Shown here: one piece after another, positions 25,319-33,748 of the stretch
Position numbering within the stretch: the stretch's first letter is position 1
Layout: the number at the start of each line of letters is the position of its first letter
From: Catenovulum sediminis
Lineage (GTDB): Bacteria > Pseudomonadota > Gammaproteobacteria > Enterobacterales > Alteromonadaceae
Direction of reading: 5' to 3'
DNA length: 64,000 bases
Assembly (NCBI RefSeq): GCF_007289895.1
Contig: NZ_CP041660.1
Span: forward strand, 3,720,001 to 3,784,000
The notes under the pieces: model-generated
What the model was told of the DNA's origin: nothing
The model's database searches: none
The model's input: only the letters and a program-made list of their open reading frames with translations
Position numbers and translations under genes: made by a program

Positions 25319-26479
25319 ATGCCCAGTAGAATCAAAAACTTTAAATTATTCAAGCAGGCATTAAACTTATGCAAAAAACCAGAGTTTTATTTCGTGGTTT
25401 TACTAGCTATTTCGATATTACTTCCCTTTATTGAGCTTTTTCAGGCTTCTATTGTTTTCGGCTTTCTAAGCAGCATTCCTGCACTTCTCTTTATTTACAA
25501 AAGACATGGAAAATTGAGTGGCCTAATTTCCTCATTCCTAGTGCCCCTTATTTACTTACCTTACATATTAGGGTTATATTCTTGGTTTTATACTCACACA
25601 GGCTTGCTTTACAATCAGGTACAAGTACATGATTTTTTTAGTGCTTTGTATTTCAGCGTAGTTACATGGACAACACTTGGCTATGGCGATTTTCAACCAA
25701 GCGAACATATTAGGCTTTGGGCTGCAGGCCAAGCAATATTTGGATATTTGTTTATGTCAATATATGTGGCAATTCTTTTCGCTGCGATCACGAAATTTTC
25801 TGAAGAAAAAACAAATAACAAAGCCAAACTGAGAGGCCTTATGTTGATGCTAAAATATACAAATAAAGTTTATGGCTTCTTTATCACGTCCATTGACCCT
25901 AAAATTAGCTCACCTGAAATTAATCGCATTACTTCCCCAAAAATCGAGTTATTAAAAAAAGAGTTACAAGAATTCGTACTAGTACACTCTATGCGTTTGG
26001 ATTTAAGCTTTATTGAGGATTTCGAAAACTTACTTTTAGTATTAGAAAGACTTAATAAAAAATCTCTAGTTTTTTGCCACTTAGGACATAATAGCAACGG
26101 GAGTTATATAGTCCAACCATTAGCCCAACAACCAGTGCAGATTAATAATGGCATAACCGATATAGCGATAGACGATCCATATACTGAAGTTAATGAAACA
26201 TTAGATATAATTCATAGATTTGAAGTTAGATATCCATTTGCATTTAAATCAGGTGATTTAAAAAAGCTTTATACCCCAAATCTTAATAAAGACAACTGGT
26301 ATAAATACTGTAATATTGTAGGTATTCACGAGCAAGAAAAATATTCAGGCACAGCAAAAAATACAGTATTTGTCCTAGATCCTATTGCTTTCAAAAAAGG
26401 ATTTGAAAGTGACGATATATTAGCTTCAATGGCTAAGCATAAAACTAAATTAAAAACTTTTTTTGAAGATCGGAGCTAG
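25319..26479 (+). CDS. Potassium-channel-type membrane protein with cytoplasmic C-terminal domain
   Basis: 386 residues. There are hydrophobic segments at about 24-60 and 66-90, a pore loop with the selectivity filter TLGYGD at 119-124 (SVVTWTTLGYGDF), and a last membrane helix at about 133-158. The remaining 225 residues are predicted cytoplasmic and match no RCK/TrkA or cyclic-nucleotide domain I can recognise. The first segment may be two helices. Ion channels with unknown sensor domains on mobile DNA can act as defence or cargo genes, but nothing here proves that. The start has an AAAGGA site. It lies between the T-arm-like sequence and the prophage. Confidence 0.85.
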   Translation: MPSRIKNFKLFKQALNLCKKPEFYFVVLLAISILLPFIELFQASIVFGFLSSIPALLFIYKRHGKLSGLISSFLVPLIYLPYILGLYSWFYTHTGLLYNQVQVHDFFSALYFSVVTWTTLGYGDFQPSEHIRLWAAGQAIFGYLFMSIYVAILFAAITKFSEEKTNNKAKLRGLMLMLKYTNKVYGFFITSIDPKISSPEINRITSPKIELLKKELQEFVLVHSMRLDLSFIEDFENLLLVLERLNKKSLVFCHLGHNSNGSYIVQPLAQQPVQINNGITDIAIDDPYTEVNETLDIIHRFEVRYPFAFKSGDLKKLYTPNLNKDNWYKYCNIVGIHEQEKYSGTAKNTVFVLDPIAFKKGFESDDILASMAKHKTKLKTFFEDRS

Positions 26480-26668
26480 GATACTTGAATAACATAGCCC
26501 AAATTATTGAAACAATCTATGGGTATACGTGAGCTGAGGTTCGCCCCCTTAATCAGACCTATTAAACTATTTTTTAGGGAAATTATATATGAACACATTA
26601 AACCCATTTTGAGCCTTTCATTTTGAATTTAGTGTAAAGTATTCTGAAATCTTTTCATAAATTAACTT
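26480..26668. other. Short intergenic region
   Basis: I see no gene or clear terminator. It separates the channel and nuclease genes. Confidence 0.3.
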
Positions 26669-27100
26669 ATGCGGATATTTGTAACTATAATGTTGATTGC
26701 TATCTGCATGGATAGCTTTGCAAAAACATACGGAAATATTACAGTTTCAAGAGTAACTAGCATCTACGATGGTGATACTTTTCGAGTTGACATTGATAGT
26801 TGGCCGGATGTTATAGGTAAAAGAGTACCAATTCGTGTAAATGGTGTGGATACGCCAGAAATTCGCGGTAAGTGTGAGAATGAAAAGCAGCTCGCTAGAA
26901 AAGCAAAACAGTTTACTGTAAATCAATTACGTTCAGCTCAAAAAATAGAGCTGAAAAATATCCGGCGCGGCAAATACTTTAGAATTGTTGCTGATGTTTA
27001 TGTAGACAGCGTTAATATTTCTGAATTATTGATCAGCAACAACCTTGCAGTTCGCTATGATGGAAAGCGAACGAAAAAAAATTGGTGTGAGCAGCAGTAA
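26669..27100 (+). CDS. Secreted staphylococcal-nuclease-like (thermonuclease) protein
   Basis: 143 residues with an N-terminal signal peptide (to about residue 18) and an SNase OB fold. Likely catalytic and metal residues are D34/D36 (SIYDGDTF), R56, D61 and E64 (PIRVNGVDTPE), with a second Arg near 106. It would cut DNA or RNA in the periplasm or outside the cell using calcium. It lies next to the left end of the prophage late operon, pointing towards it, and may be cargo brought by the phage. The protein is slightly shorter than typical but keeps all motifs. Confidence 0.85.
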   Translation: MRIFVTIMLIAICMDSFAKTYGNITVSRVTSIYDGDTFRVDIDSWPDVIGKRVPIRVNGVDTPEIRGKCENEKQLARKAKQFTVNQLRSAQKIELKNIRRGKYFRIVADVYVDSVNISELLISNNLAVRYDGKRTKKNWCEQQ

Positions 27101-27107
27101 TTACAAA

Positions 27108-27233
27108 CTACCGCTCAGGTACTTGCAACAGCTTTCTAATCTGTTCTACTGTTGATTCTGTCAGCCGACCGTTTTTTTGCGCGTTCTCCAGATCTTTAAT
27201 TAAATCATCAATAATTTTTTGAGTATCAGTCAT
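27108..27233 (-). CDS. Small 41-residue protein at the end of the late region
   Basis: Reads MTDTQKIIDDLIKDLENAQ... and ends VPER. It is charged and helical with an AGGA ribosome site 8 bases before the ATG. It is convergent with the nuclease gene, with 8 bases between the stops. No family is recognised. The composition and ribosome site make it a plausible small phage protein. Confidence 0.5.
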   Translation of the reverse strand: MTDTQKIIDDLIKDLENAQKNGRLTESTVEQIRKLLQVPER

Positions 27234-27456
27234 TTTTGAATTCCTATTTTCATAACAAAACGATGCTCGTTAGAGCGATTATGAAAAAGCTGGCCAGCTA
27301 ATTTCCGTTAGCAAATTAGCAGAACAAAATTGACTCGTCATTCAGGAGGGACATTATGTATCATACATACAACATATTTCTGATTTGAAAGGGATTTTTA
27401 CAAAAATCCCTATGAATTTTAATATTTTGGTGATGTGATAAATTGGCAGGTTTTAT
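27234..27456. other. Region after the late operon, with a palindrome
   Basis: Contains AGGGATTTTT-AC-AAAAATCCCT (27390-27411), a perfect 10-bp palindrome just past the last tail gene that may be a bidirectional terminator. It also holds a 10-codon ORF with a strong AGGAGG site at 27356, which is probably too short to matter. Confidence 0.45.
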
Positions 27457-27762
27457 TTAATATTTGAAATTAAATATGATGTCATCTATTAGCGTTCGGC
27501 CCTCGTCATTTTCTGCTCTGTGCTCTACTAATCGACCGTTCCACATGCAATTAGTCTCTGTAATAAGCCCAAGTTGAAGATCAACTTGGCCCGTTTTGAA
27601 ATTCACAGCGTTGGTGCTGCTGTCTGCAGTCAATAGCCCGGGAATAACAACTGAAACCTTTGTTATTCCCGCTGCTGTAAAATCGAGGGGTCCGTTTTCA
27701 TCATTTACAGCTATTTCAGCAATATCCGCTTGACCACAATAAACATTAATTGTTAATGCCAT
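27457..27762 (-). CDS. Phage late protein of unknown function (101 residues)
   Basis: Begins MALTINVYCGQADIAEIAV. It is predicted to be beta-rich and soluble. It is the last gene of the leftward late operon, 13 bases after its neighbour. The position after the fibre genes suggests a virion-associated or fibre-accessory protein, but no family is recognised. Confidence 0.6.
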   Translation of the reverse strand: MALTINVYCGQADIAEIAVNDENGPLDFTAAGITKVSVVIPGLLTADSSTNAVNFKTGQVDLQLGLITETNCMWNGRLVEHRAENDEGRTLIDDIIFNFKY

Positions 27763-27775
27763 TTGCGCCCCTTAA

Positions 27776-28171
27776 TTATATAAGTGATAACTCGCGGCTA
27801 AATACCGATAAACCCGGTATTGTAATTGTATCGCCGTCGGCGTTTAAAATGTCTTTATCTACAATATCTTGCACAATTAAAACCTCTTGATTAACTGTGT
27901 CTAATATCGCGGCGGCAATATCATCTGTGTTGACTGCGCTGAGATCTGGATCAACCCCACTTTTTGGGTTGCTTGTAAATTGCAGGTCGTCGCCCACGTC
28001 TGTTAAAAACATATCACCGGTTGCAATAGCCGACTGCGCCAATATCTTGCTTTGGGTTGTCGCCCAGTTATCCGCTTTTAACGGGCCTTTTAGTATGACA
28101 ACCAAATCGCCGTTATCTTTTATGTACTGGTAGCCGTTTCGTTTTACTTTGCTATGCGTGTAATGTGCCAT
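27776..28171 (-). CDS. Phage late protein of unknown function (131 residues)
   Basis: Begins MAHYTHSKVKRNGYQYIKD. It is mostly polar and probably beta-rich with an acidic middle (GVDPDLSAVNTDD). It lies 1 base after the repeat protein gene and before 27457-27762. It may be a virion surface or fibre component. Confidence 0.6.
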   Translation of the reverse strand: MAHYTHSKVKRNGYQYIKDNGDLVVILKGPLKADNWATTQSKILAQSAIATGDMFLTDVGDDLQFTSNPKSGVDPDLSAVNTDDIAAAILDTVNQEVLIVQDIVDKDILNADGDTITIPGLSVFSRELSLI

Positions 28172-28172
28172 T

Positions 28173-29684
28173 TTATTTCACTCTCGCTGTTAGTTGGTTT
28201 TTAATTAAATGTGCTGTGTAACTTGTTTGTACTAAACTCGCTGAATAACTTTTGTTAATCACTTTAGCGCTTGTGATCACAACCGGCGGTATGCCTTCGC
28301 TTAACAATGCGCTAATTGCCTGGTTAAGCTGCTCGGCGGCTTGTATAACAAACTGCATTTGTATGGGGCTTTGCTGCGCGCCGCCCTCGTTTAATTGCTC
28401 TGCAGGCTGCGCCACAAAAACACCGGTTGTGGCCGTGGTTAATTGGGTAAATTGGTTTAGCTGCTCACTTTGCCGCATTACAAAAGTTTGGTTTGCTAAA
28501 CTGCTTAGCTGGCTGGCTTGGTTTTGCTGCTGCGCCGGTTGTATAACAAGATCAAGCGGAGCTATTAGGGTTAACTGGCTGGCTTGGTTTTGCTGCTCAC
28601 CTGCTGACAAGGTTAAACTAATCTGCTCGGCGGCAGATAGTATCTCGCCCTCGTTTAGCTGCTGCGCCGGTTGTATAGCAAACACCTGATTTAATGCGCT
28701 TTGCTGTTGCCCCCCTTCGTTTAACTGCTCACCTGCTGATAAGGTTAAACTAACCTGCTCGGCGGCGGATAATATCGACCCCTCGTTTAGCTGCTGCGCC
28801 GGTTGTATAGAAAACACCTGATTTAATGCGCTTTTCTGTTGACCCCCTTCGTTTAACTGCTCACCTGCTGATAAGGTTAAGCCAACCTGCTCGGCGGCGG
28901 ATAGTATCGACCCCTCGTTTAGCTGCTCACCTGCTGATAAGGTTAAGCCAACCTGCTCGGCGGCGGATAATATCGACCCCTCGTTTAGCTGCTCACCTGC
29001 TGATAAGGTTAAGCCAACCTGCTCGACAGCGGATAATATCGCGCCCTCGTTTAGCTGCTCTGCCGGTTCTAGCGTTACCGTAACCGCTTCGGCGGTATTT
29101 TCCACATGCCAAACGCTACCGTCAGTTGCAAAGCTCTGCCCCGCGGCGTCATAACCGTTAATCAGTTCGGTAACAACCGGCTGACTCCCTGTATTGCTGG
29201 TATCAGAATCATCCGGCGAAAAATGCAAAAACGGGCTACCGTTTACATCAACCTTGAAATACCCAAGCGACATATGCACATTTGCAACCGCATTGCTCTG
29301 TCTAAAAAAGTATTCAAACCTAAATTCACCGCTGATAACCACGTTACTTTTTTCAACAAACACATCATCAATATGCAAGCTGATTTTCATATCAGCACCG
29401 CGCACAAACTTAAATTTAACCAAATCTGTATGCGTATAACTGGGCGAAAAATCGTAAGATGTGCCGCTATGGTCAGTTATGCGGATGGCATCACTGCCGT
29501 TATGCCAGTGCAATATACGAGACACATAACCACTGCCATTGCCAACCACACGCCCGTAATCATTGCTGTTATCAAAACGGAACAAATACTCAATCTCAAA
29601 TTCAGTATTCGCCGCAACAACCGGTGCATAGCCCGCAAAATTTAAATACGAGCTACTAACGGTTTTTTGAATAAGCGTTGCCAT
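28173..29684 (-). CDS. Phage tail-associated protein with LamG-like head and 22-residue repeats
   Basis: 503 residues. Positions 1-200 look like a concanavalin/LamG-type beta sandwich (HWHNGSDAIRITDHSGTSY). From about 205 to 460 a 22-23-residue unit repeats about twelve times, for example GEQLNEGSILSAAEQVGLTL. Copies near the start are almost identical at DNA level (about 28720-29060), and later ones drift. The repeats predict a regular rod or stalk. The C-terminal 40 residues are basic. Its place after the fibre genes suggests a virion decoration or secondary receptor-binding protein. Confidence 0.65.
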   Translation of the reverse strand: MATLIQKTVSSSYLNFAGYAPVVAANTEFEIEYLFRFDNSNDYGRVVGNGSGYVSRILHWHNGSDAIRITDHSGTSYDFSPSYTHTDLVKFKFVRGADMKISLHIDDVFVEKSNVVISGEFRFEYFFRQSNAVANVHMSLGYFKVDVNGSPFLHFSPDDSDTSNTGSQPVVTELINGYDAAGQSFATDGSVWHVENTAEAVTVTLEPAEQLNEGAILSAVEQVGLTLSAGEQLNEGSILSAAEQVGLTLSAGEQLNEGSILSAAEQVGLTLSAGEQLNEGGQQKSALNQVFSIQPAQQLNEGSILSAAEQVSLTLSAGEQLNEGGQQQSALNQVFAIQPAQQLNEGEILSAAEQISLTLSAGEQQNQASQLTLIAPLDLVIQPAQQQNQASQLSSLANQTFVMRQSEQLNQFTQLTTATTGVFVAQPAEQLNEGGAQQSPIQMQFVIQAAEQLNQAISALLSEGIPPVVITSAKVINKSYSASLVQTSYTAHLIKNQLTARVK

Positions 29685-30128
29685 TTATGCAACAAACCCC
29701 ATTCTGCGTTCCCAGTAAAATGTTCGTTTGCAGTGCGACTCATCCCACATAAATATAAAATCAATCACCGCTTCGGCGGCTAACCACCTTAAACTACCGC
29801 TTAACGCCCGCTCACCCACTAAGCCACTGATACTACGGTTTTTTGTGCCATGGCATATCGATGCAATTAACACGTCCCACTGGTATAAAACCTGTGCGCA
29901 GTACGTGCCAAACCCACCCCGTGTAAATGCGCCCACAACCAATAGTGCAAAATAACTCTGCACCAAATACACGGCCGATATGTCAATAAATATCAGTTCA
30001 AAACGCTGTTTAAAAACGGCATTTAAAACGGTATCAGGATGCAAAATCGGTATGTTTACGCCCAGCAAAACCAGACCGCAAAGCAGATAACCCAGTAACG
30101 ATGTGGCAGCTAACAAATAGTTTTTCAT
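29685..30128 (-). CDS. Phage membrane protein of unknown function
   Basis: About 147 residues from the ATG at 30128. A longer frame from 30158 would begin inside the terminator, so the downstream start is preferred. Two or three hydrophobic segments (YLLAATSLLGYLLCGLVLLG; YFALLVVGAF) are followed by a soluble region with conserved-looking HGTKNRS and WDESHCKRTFYWERR. The family is unknown. It follows a terminator, so it may have its own promoter. Confidence 0.6.
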   Translation of the reverse strand: MKNYLLAATSLLGYLLCGLVLLGVNIPILHPDTVLNAVFKQRFELIFIDISAVYLVQSYFALLVVGAFTRGGFGTYCAQVLYQWDVLIASICHGTKNRSISGLVGERALSGSLRWLAAEAVIDFIFMWDESHCKRTFYWERRMGFVA

Positions 30129-30142
30129 TTTGTTTTTCCCAT

Positions 30143-30166
30143 AAAAAAACCCCGACAATGCGGGGC
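30143..30166 (-). terminator. Rho-independent terminator in the fibre region
   Basis: On the minus strand the stem CCCCG-CATTGT-CGGGG is followed by seven T. It ends transcription after the 30198-30827 gene. Confidence 0.85.
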
Positions 30167-30197
30167 TGTTAAGTTTCGCGGTACAAATTAGGTAGTA

Positions 30198-30827
30198 TTA
30201 ACCGTGCGCAAGCCATATATCAGTTTGCGCCTGCCCCGCTAATGCCAAGGCTTGTGCAAGCTGCGTTTTGCTCACGAGCGCAAATTGATTGTCGGCCAAC
30301 TTCCAATTGGTTTCAGTTTGGCCTGCTGCGTCTAGCGCAACAATGGCGCGGGCCATACGAGTTTGTGCGGTTTCGTCACCGTCAAACTGCATGTCATCCA
30401 CCACCACCACAATGTTTTCAATTTCAGTTGAGCGAATCGCTTTTTTCTTTTGCTGTATTACATCAGCAAAAGGCGCTTGCGCCAGTACATCTTCAACAGA
30501 CAAATTAGGCACGGGCTGTAATTCCGGTTCAACCGGCGGCACTTGTACCTGATATTCTTCATCTTCAATGTTATCTGCATTTTCCTGCTCAATACGCAAC
30601 TTTTCAGCTTCGTATTCAGCAAATGCGGCTTTGTATTCGTCCCATACAGACCACTGTAAGTGGTTTATATAAAACTGAGCAAACAGATTAACTAAGTGGT
30701 TTTTCTTGCCGTAATGTTTGTTAATTACAGCAATCAAAGCTTCCTGTGTTTCACACTGGGGGCGCTGTTTTTCAACAACGTCCCCGTCTTCGGTTTGGGT
30801 TTGAAATAGGTTACTGATAAATTGCAT
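30198..30827 (-). CDS. Tail fibre accessory protein, DUF4376-like C-terminus
   Basis: 209 residues from the ATG at 30827, one base after the stop of the fibre gene. An upstream start at 30887 would lie inside that gene. The N-terminal part is acidic, with a Pro/Glu-rich linker at about residues 85-105. The C-terminal segment (MARAIVALDAAGQTETNWKLADN...LAQALALAG) resembles the DUF4376 domain found at the ends of phage tail and fibre-assembly proteins. It is probably a fibre chaperone or minor tail protein. Confidence 0.65.
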   Translation of the reverse strand: MQFISNLFQTQTEDGDVVEKQRPQCETQEALIAVINKHYGKKNHLVNLFAQFYINHLQWSVWDEYKAAFAEYEAEKLRIEQENADNIEDEEYQVQVPPVEPELQPVPNLSVEDVLAQAPFADVIQQKKKAIRSTEIENIVVVVDDMQFDGDETAQTRMARAIVALDAAGQTETNWKLADNQFALVSKTQLAQALALAGQAQTDIWLAHG

Positions 30828-30828
30828 G

Positions 30829-32904
30829 TTAGTAGCTCCAATATTCTGTCTCAACAGTGGCCGTGCCAAACATTTCAGCGTCACCATTAATGTTAGTTCT
30901 AAGGGATAGGCTATCTATAGAATAAAAAACTTGCTCATCTCCATAGTTAGTTCCGTCCCAAACCATCTCATTAAACTCTATATCTAAGTGATAATTTCCA
31001 AACCTATTAGTTACATAACTAAAGTATTTTATAGCAGGGGAAGCACCTGTTATAGAACCAATATCCGCGTGTTTATGGGTAAATAAGGCCGATGAGTCCA
31101 ACGCTCTTTGCCCGTAAGCAGGCACACTTTGCAACCAAGGAAAATCGCCATAGGCTGGATGGGCTACATTGGTTTGTACCTTGCCCAAGATGGATTGACC
31201 TAAATTCCAAGTAAAAGCGCTAGTATCCGCTGTGACTTCGCTTTTCTCAGTTAAATTCAGGTCTCTTGCTGTGAAACTCGTAAACCGCCCTTTGGTTTTG
31301 TAAGTTAGCAAGTATATGTACGTATCTGGTATCTCAATGTTAGGCTCACCACTCGCTTTCAAAGCGTTCATTGTGTTTGATCCAGACGAATACCCACTAA
31401 CTCCCCAATTAACCCCATTATCGCTACTCGCTAAATTCAGTACATCTGCTGCTTGTATGCTCTTTCTGTTTAAGTTCCAGACTTGAGTACCTGGCCCAGT
31501 AAGTTGCGGTATCCATTGCCCCGCCGAACCCTCTGGAAAGGTTGCCTCAAAAACAGAAGGGGTACATATAATATCAGTCCATGTAGGCTCTTCTTGAAAA
31601 TAAGGAACTTTATAGGTAATGAGAACGGGCATACCTCCCGAGTACACATTCCAACCAGAAGCGCTACCTTCTAGTGTGTATCCTGAAACATCTACTACAC
31701 CCAATACCGTAACCTCTTTATTGCCCGGGTCTATTTGAATTACCGTATACTTTTTACCGCCAATAAAAACATAGTCGTAAGCTGCCAGCTTGCTTAAAGG
31801 TTCATCCCCACTCAGCGCGTTATACTGAATCCGTGTATTACCCCCACTCAACGCAGTTTGAAATCTAACATTAGTGTAATTTGTGTCATAAGCCAACGTG
31901 TAGGTAGCTAGAGGTTTTGTGAAGGGCTGAGCTTCCCTCCCTCTTAATGTACTTCCAGCGCTTACCCTATCTTTGTACTCTTTATGAATGTCGTGTGCGG
32001 ATTTTTTCAGCGCTGACTTTCGTAAATCATCTACATCGCTGGCGTAAATTACATCGTAGAATTTTCCGTCTGGTCTGCCTGACACAGTACCGATACGACC
32101 TAACCCAGATACCCCCTCTGCACTGCCAGAGACAACATTAAAGCAGTCTGACAAGCTTACGGGCTGGTATGTGTTTGAATTATACCATTTTCTACCATTG
32201 TCGAAATTAAACCCGCCCTGCGCGACATTTGCGGTTAAGGTGTCACTGCCCGCAACATTATACGTGAGATGATACGCCCCTTTATTACGTCTTTGTACAA
32301 GGCAAATTGGGATGGCCCAGCAATTGCCGTTATGTGCGACCATGTTGCTGGTTTCCTGTGAACCCCACTGAACAACATAATGACTGTCGTCTGCTCTATC
32401 CTTAGTGGGCGAGTTTTCAAGTGCGGTGGTCTTGTTGTAATAAACAGCGTCAGTATATTCAAGCCCCCAAGATGGCGGTGTTGTTTTAATACCTTGGGGT
32501 CTAACAAATTTGCTTGGGGAAGTTCTGAACCTAAGCCCATAACCAGACGACTTAGTTGTTTTGACTTCGGTTAGTCTCCACGCCCCCTCAAGTCCCGCAA
32601 TGGTTCTTATTCTAAATTGGCGCTGGATAATATCGCCATTGTCGGAATAACAGTTGTTGTCCTTGTTTTGCAAAAACTTAACATGCTCTGCGTTATTTAA
32701 ATCAGGTAAAAAGCCTTTACCCTTGGTAACTGTATCACCAACATGATACGCACTGTATCCCTGAGCAACTAAATTATCCGCTAACGCAATGCCAGACCAA
32801 GTACCACCATATTGAACATTACCGTAAGGGTACAAGGGCAACCCGCTTTGTGTAATATTCACATCAAAGGATTCTAAAATACATAAATCCTGTCTGTGAA
32901 TCAC
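30829..32904 (-). CDS. Tail fibre, distal part (downstream of a frameshift)
   Basis: 691 residues by its own ATG, but the frame is open upstream to about 32997 and continues in sense from the gene at 32982-33731 in the -1 frame (APDGLDKADGTGRF bridges them). It is beta-rich with many aromatic and glycine residues, typical of receptor-binding fibres. The middle region contains RTIAGLEGAWRLTEVKTT. The last 40 residues end TVETEYWSY. Taken together with the upstream ORF it would be a fibre of about 970 residues. Either one C was lost from a C run, or the shift is regulated or is a sequence error. Confidence 0.7.
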   Translation of the reverse strand: MIHRQDLCILESFDVNITQSGLPLYPYGNVQYGGTWSGIALADNLVAQGYSAYHVGDTVTKGKGFLPDLNNAEHVKFLQNKDNNCYSDNGDIIQRQFRIRTIAGLEGAWRLTEVKTTKSSGYGLRFRTSPSKFVRPQGIKTTPPSWGLEYTDAVYYNKTTALENSPTKDRADDSHYVVQWGSQETSNMVAHNGNCWAIPICLVQRRNKGAYHLTYNVAGSDTLTANVAQGGFNFDNGRKWYNSNTYQPVSLSDCFNVVSGSAEGVSGLGRIGTVSGRPDGKFYDVIYASDVDDLRKSALKKSAHDIHKEYKDRVSAGSTLRGREAQPFTKPLATYTLAYDTNYTNVRFQTALSGGNTRIQYNALSGDEPLSKLAAYDYVFIGGKKYTVIQIDPGNKEVTVLGVVDVSGYTLEGSASGWNVYSGGMPVLITYKVPYFQEEPTWTDIICTPSVFEATFPEGSAGQWIPQLTGPGTQVWNLNRKSIQAADVLNLASSDNGVNWGVSGYSSGSNTMNALKASGEPNIEIPDTYIYLLTYKTKGRFTSFTARDLNLTEKSEVTADTSAFTWNLGQSILGKVQTNVAHPAYGDFPWLQSVPAYGQRALDSSALFTHKHADIGSITGASPAIKYFSYVTNRFGNYHLDIEFNEMVWDGTNYGDEQVFYSIDSLSLRTNINGDAEMFGTATVETEYWSY

Positions 32905-32981
32905 ACTGGCACTTAATGAGCTACCGCCTGCGGCCTCGGCCTCTGCAATACTTGCAAAACGCCCTGTTCCGTCTGCTTTAT

Positions 32982-33731
32982 CTAAACCATCCGGCGCGGG
33001 GGTAATTTTACTTCGCTTCTACCGTCCAAATATCCGTATAGCCCTGCTGAACCGTTAAGGTTAATAATACAGGCAGCTAGGTATGCAATAGGGTGGTTCG
33101 TTTTGGACGACCCTAGACCAGAGGATGATTCCGACTGATAACCGAGCAAAAATCCATTAGCATAAGTGGCAGATGCAGGCACAGTCCACAAGCCCTCATT
33201 AACACTAGCCTCTCCCGCACTATTAGAATGCTTACCCCACTGATCAAACCCACTACCGGCATACACTCCTTCGTGCCGCGCTTCAAACTCGGCTTTAGTG
33301 GGTAGGCCAAGGCTGCCGATTAGGCTTTGGGCTTGGTCTGCTAAATTTGTAACACGCTGCGCGGTTGAGTAGGTGCGGGTAACCCCGTTGCTGTCTGTTA
33401 TATCAACCGTTTCTTGCTCTGTTGAATATAATTCGTTTTGTTTATTAAATACAGATTTAGCCCATTGGCCTAGTTCGTTTACGTTATCAATGGCCGCATT
33501 AAGCGGGGCGCTGGTCTGCACAATAGCGGCTTCTCGACCGCTAATTGATACGCCTGTATATGGGGCTACCAGTGTTATTTGCTGGTTGCTGCCTGATTGT
33601 ATTTCGAGTGGCAGGTCTGCGCCTGTTACGTGCAGTGACCAACCGGCGCGCAATGTGCTTAAATCAATTGCATCATTTACAGATACAATTGGGCTGTCCT
33701 GCGTTAAATCAACGCTGGTGAGTTTTATCAT
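32982..33731 (-). CDS. Tail fibre, proximal part (ends at a frameshift)
   Basis: 249 residues beginning MIKLTSVDLTQDSPIVSV. The region 60-135 predicts a helical attachment segment (AAIDNVNELGQWAKSVFNKQNEL), and the later part begins a beta-rich fibre. It ends KLPPRRMV at a stop just after a run of five C (coding strand, + coordinates 32998-33002). With six C the reading would continue as KLPPAPDGLDKADG into the next ORF. It follows the hub gene by 17 bases. It is probably the N-terminal end of the same fibre as 30829-32904. Confidence 0.7.
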   Translation of the reverse strand: MIKLTSVDLTQDSPIVSVNDAIDLSTLRAGWSLHVTGADLPLEIQSGSNQQITLVAPYTGVSISGREAAIVQTSAPLNAAIDNVNELGQWAKSVFNKQNELYSTEQETVDITDSNGVTRTYSTAQRVTNLADQAQSLIGSLGLPTKAEFEARHEGVYAGSGFDQWGKHSNSAGEASVNEGLWTVPASATYANGFLLGYQSESSSGLGSSKTNHPIAYLAACIINLNGSAGLYGYLDGRSEVKLPPRRMV

Positions 33732-33748
33732 AAGTTAGCCTCTTGTTT

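Noticed and set aside
28600-29080. CRISPR-like direct repeats
   Set aside because: The 66-69-base units are in frame within a coding region and encode the 22-23-residue protein repeats.
30198-33731. Diversity-generating retroelement acting on the fibre
   Set aside because: No reverse transcriptase, template repeat or accessory gene was seen in the window.
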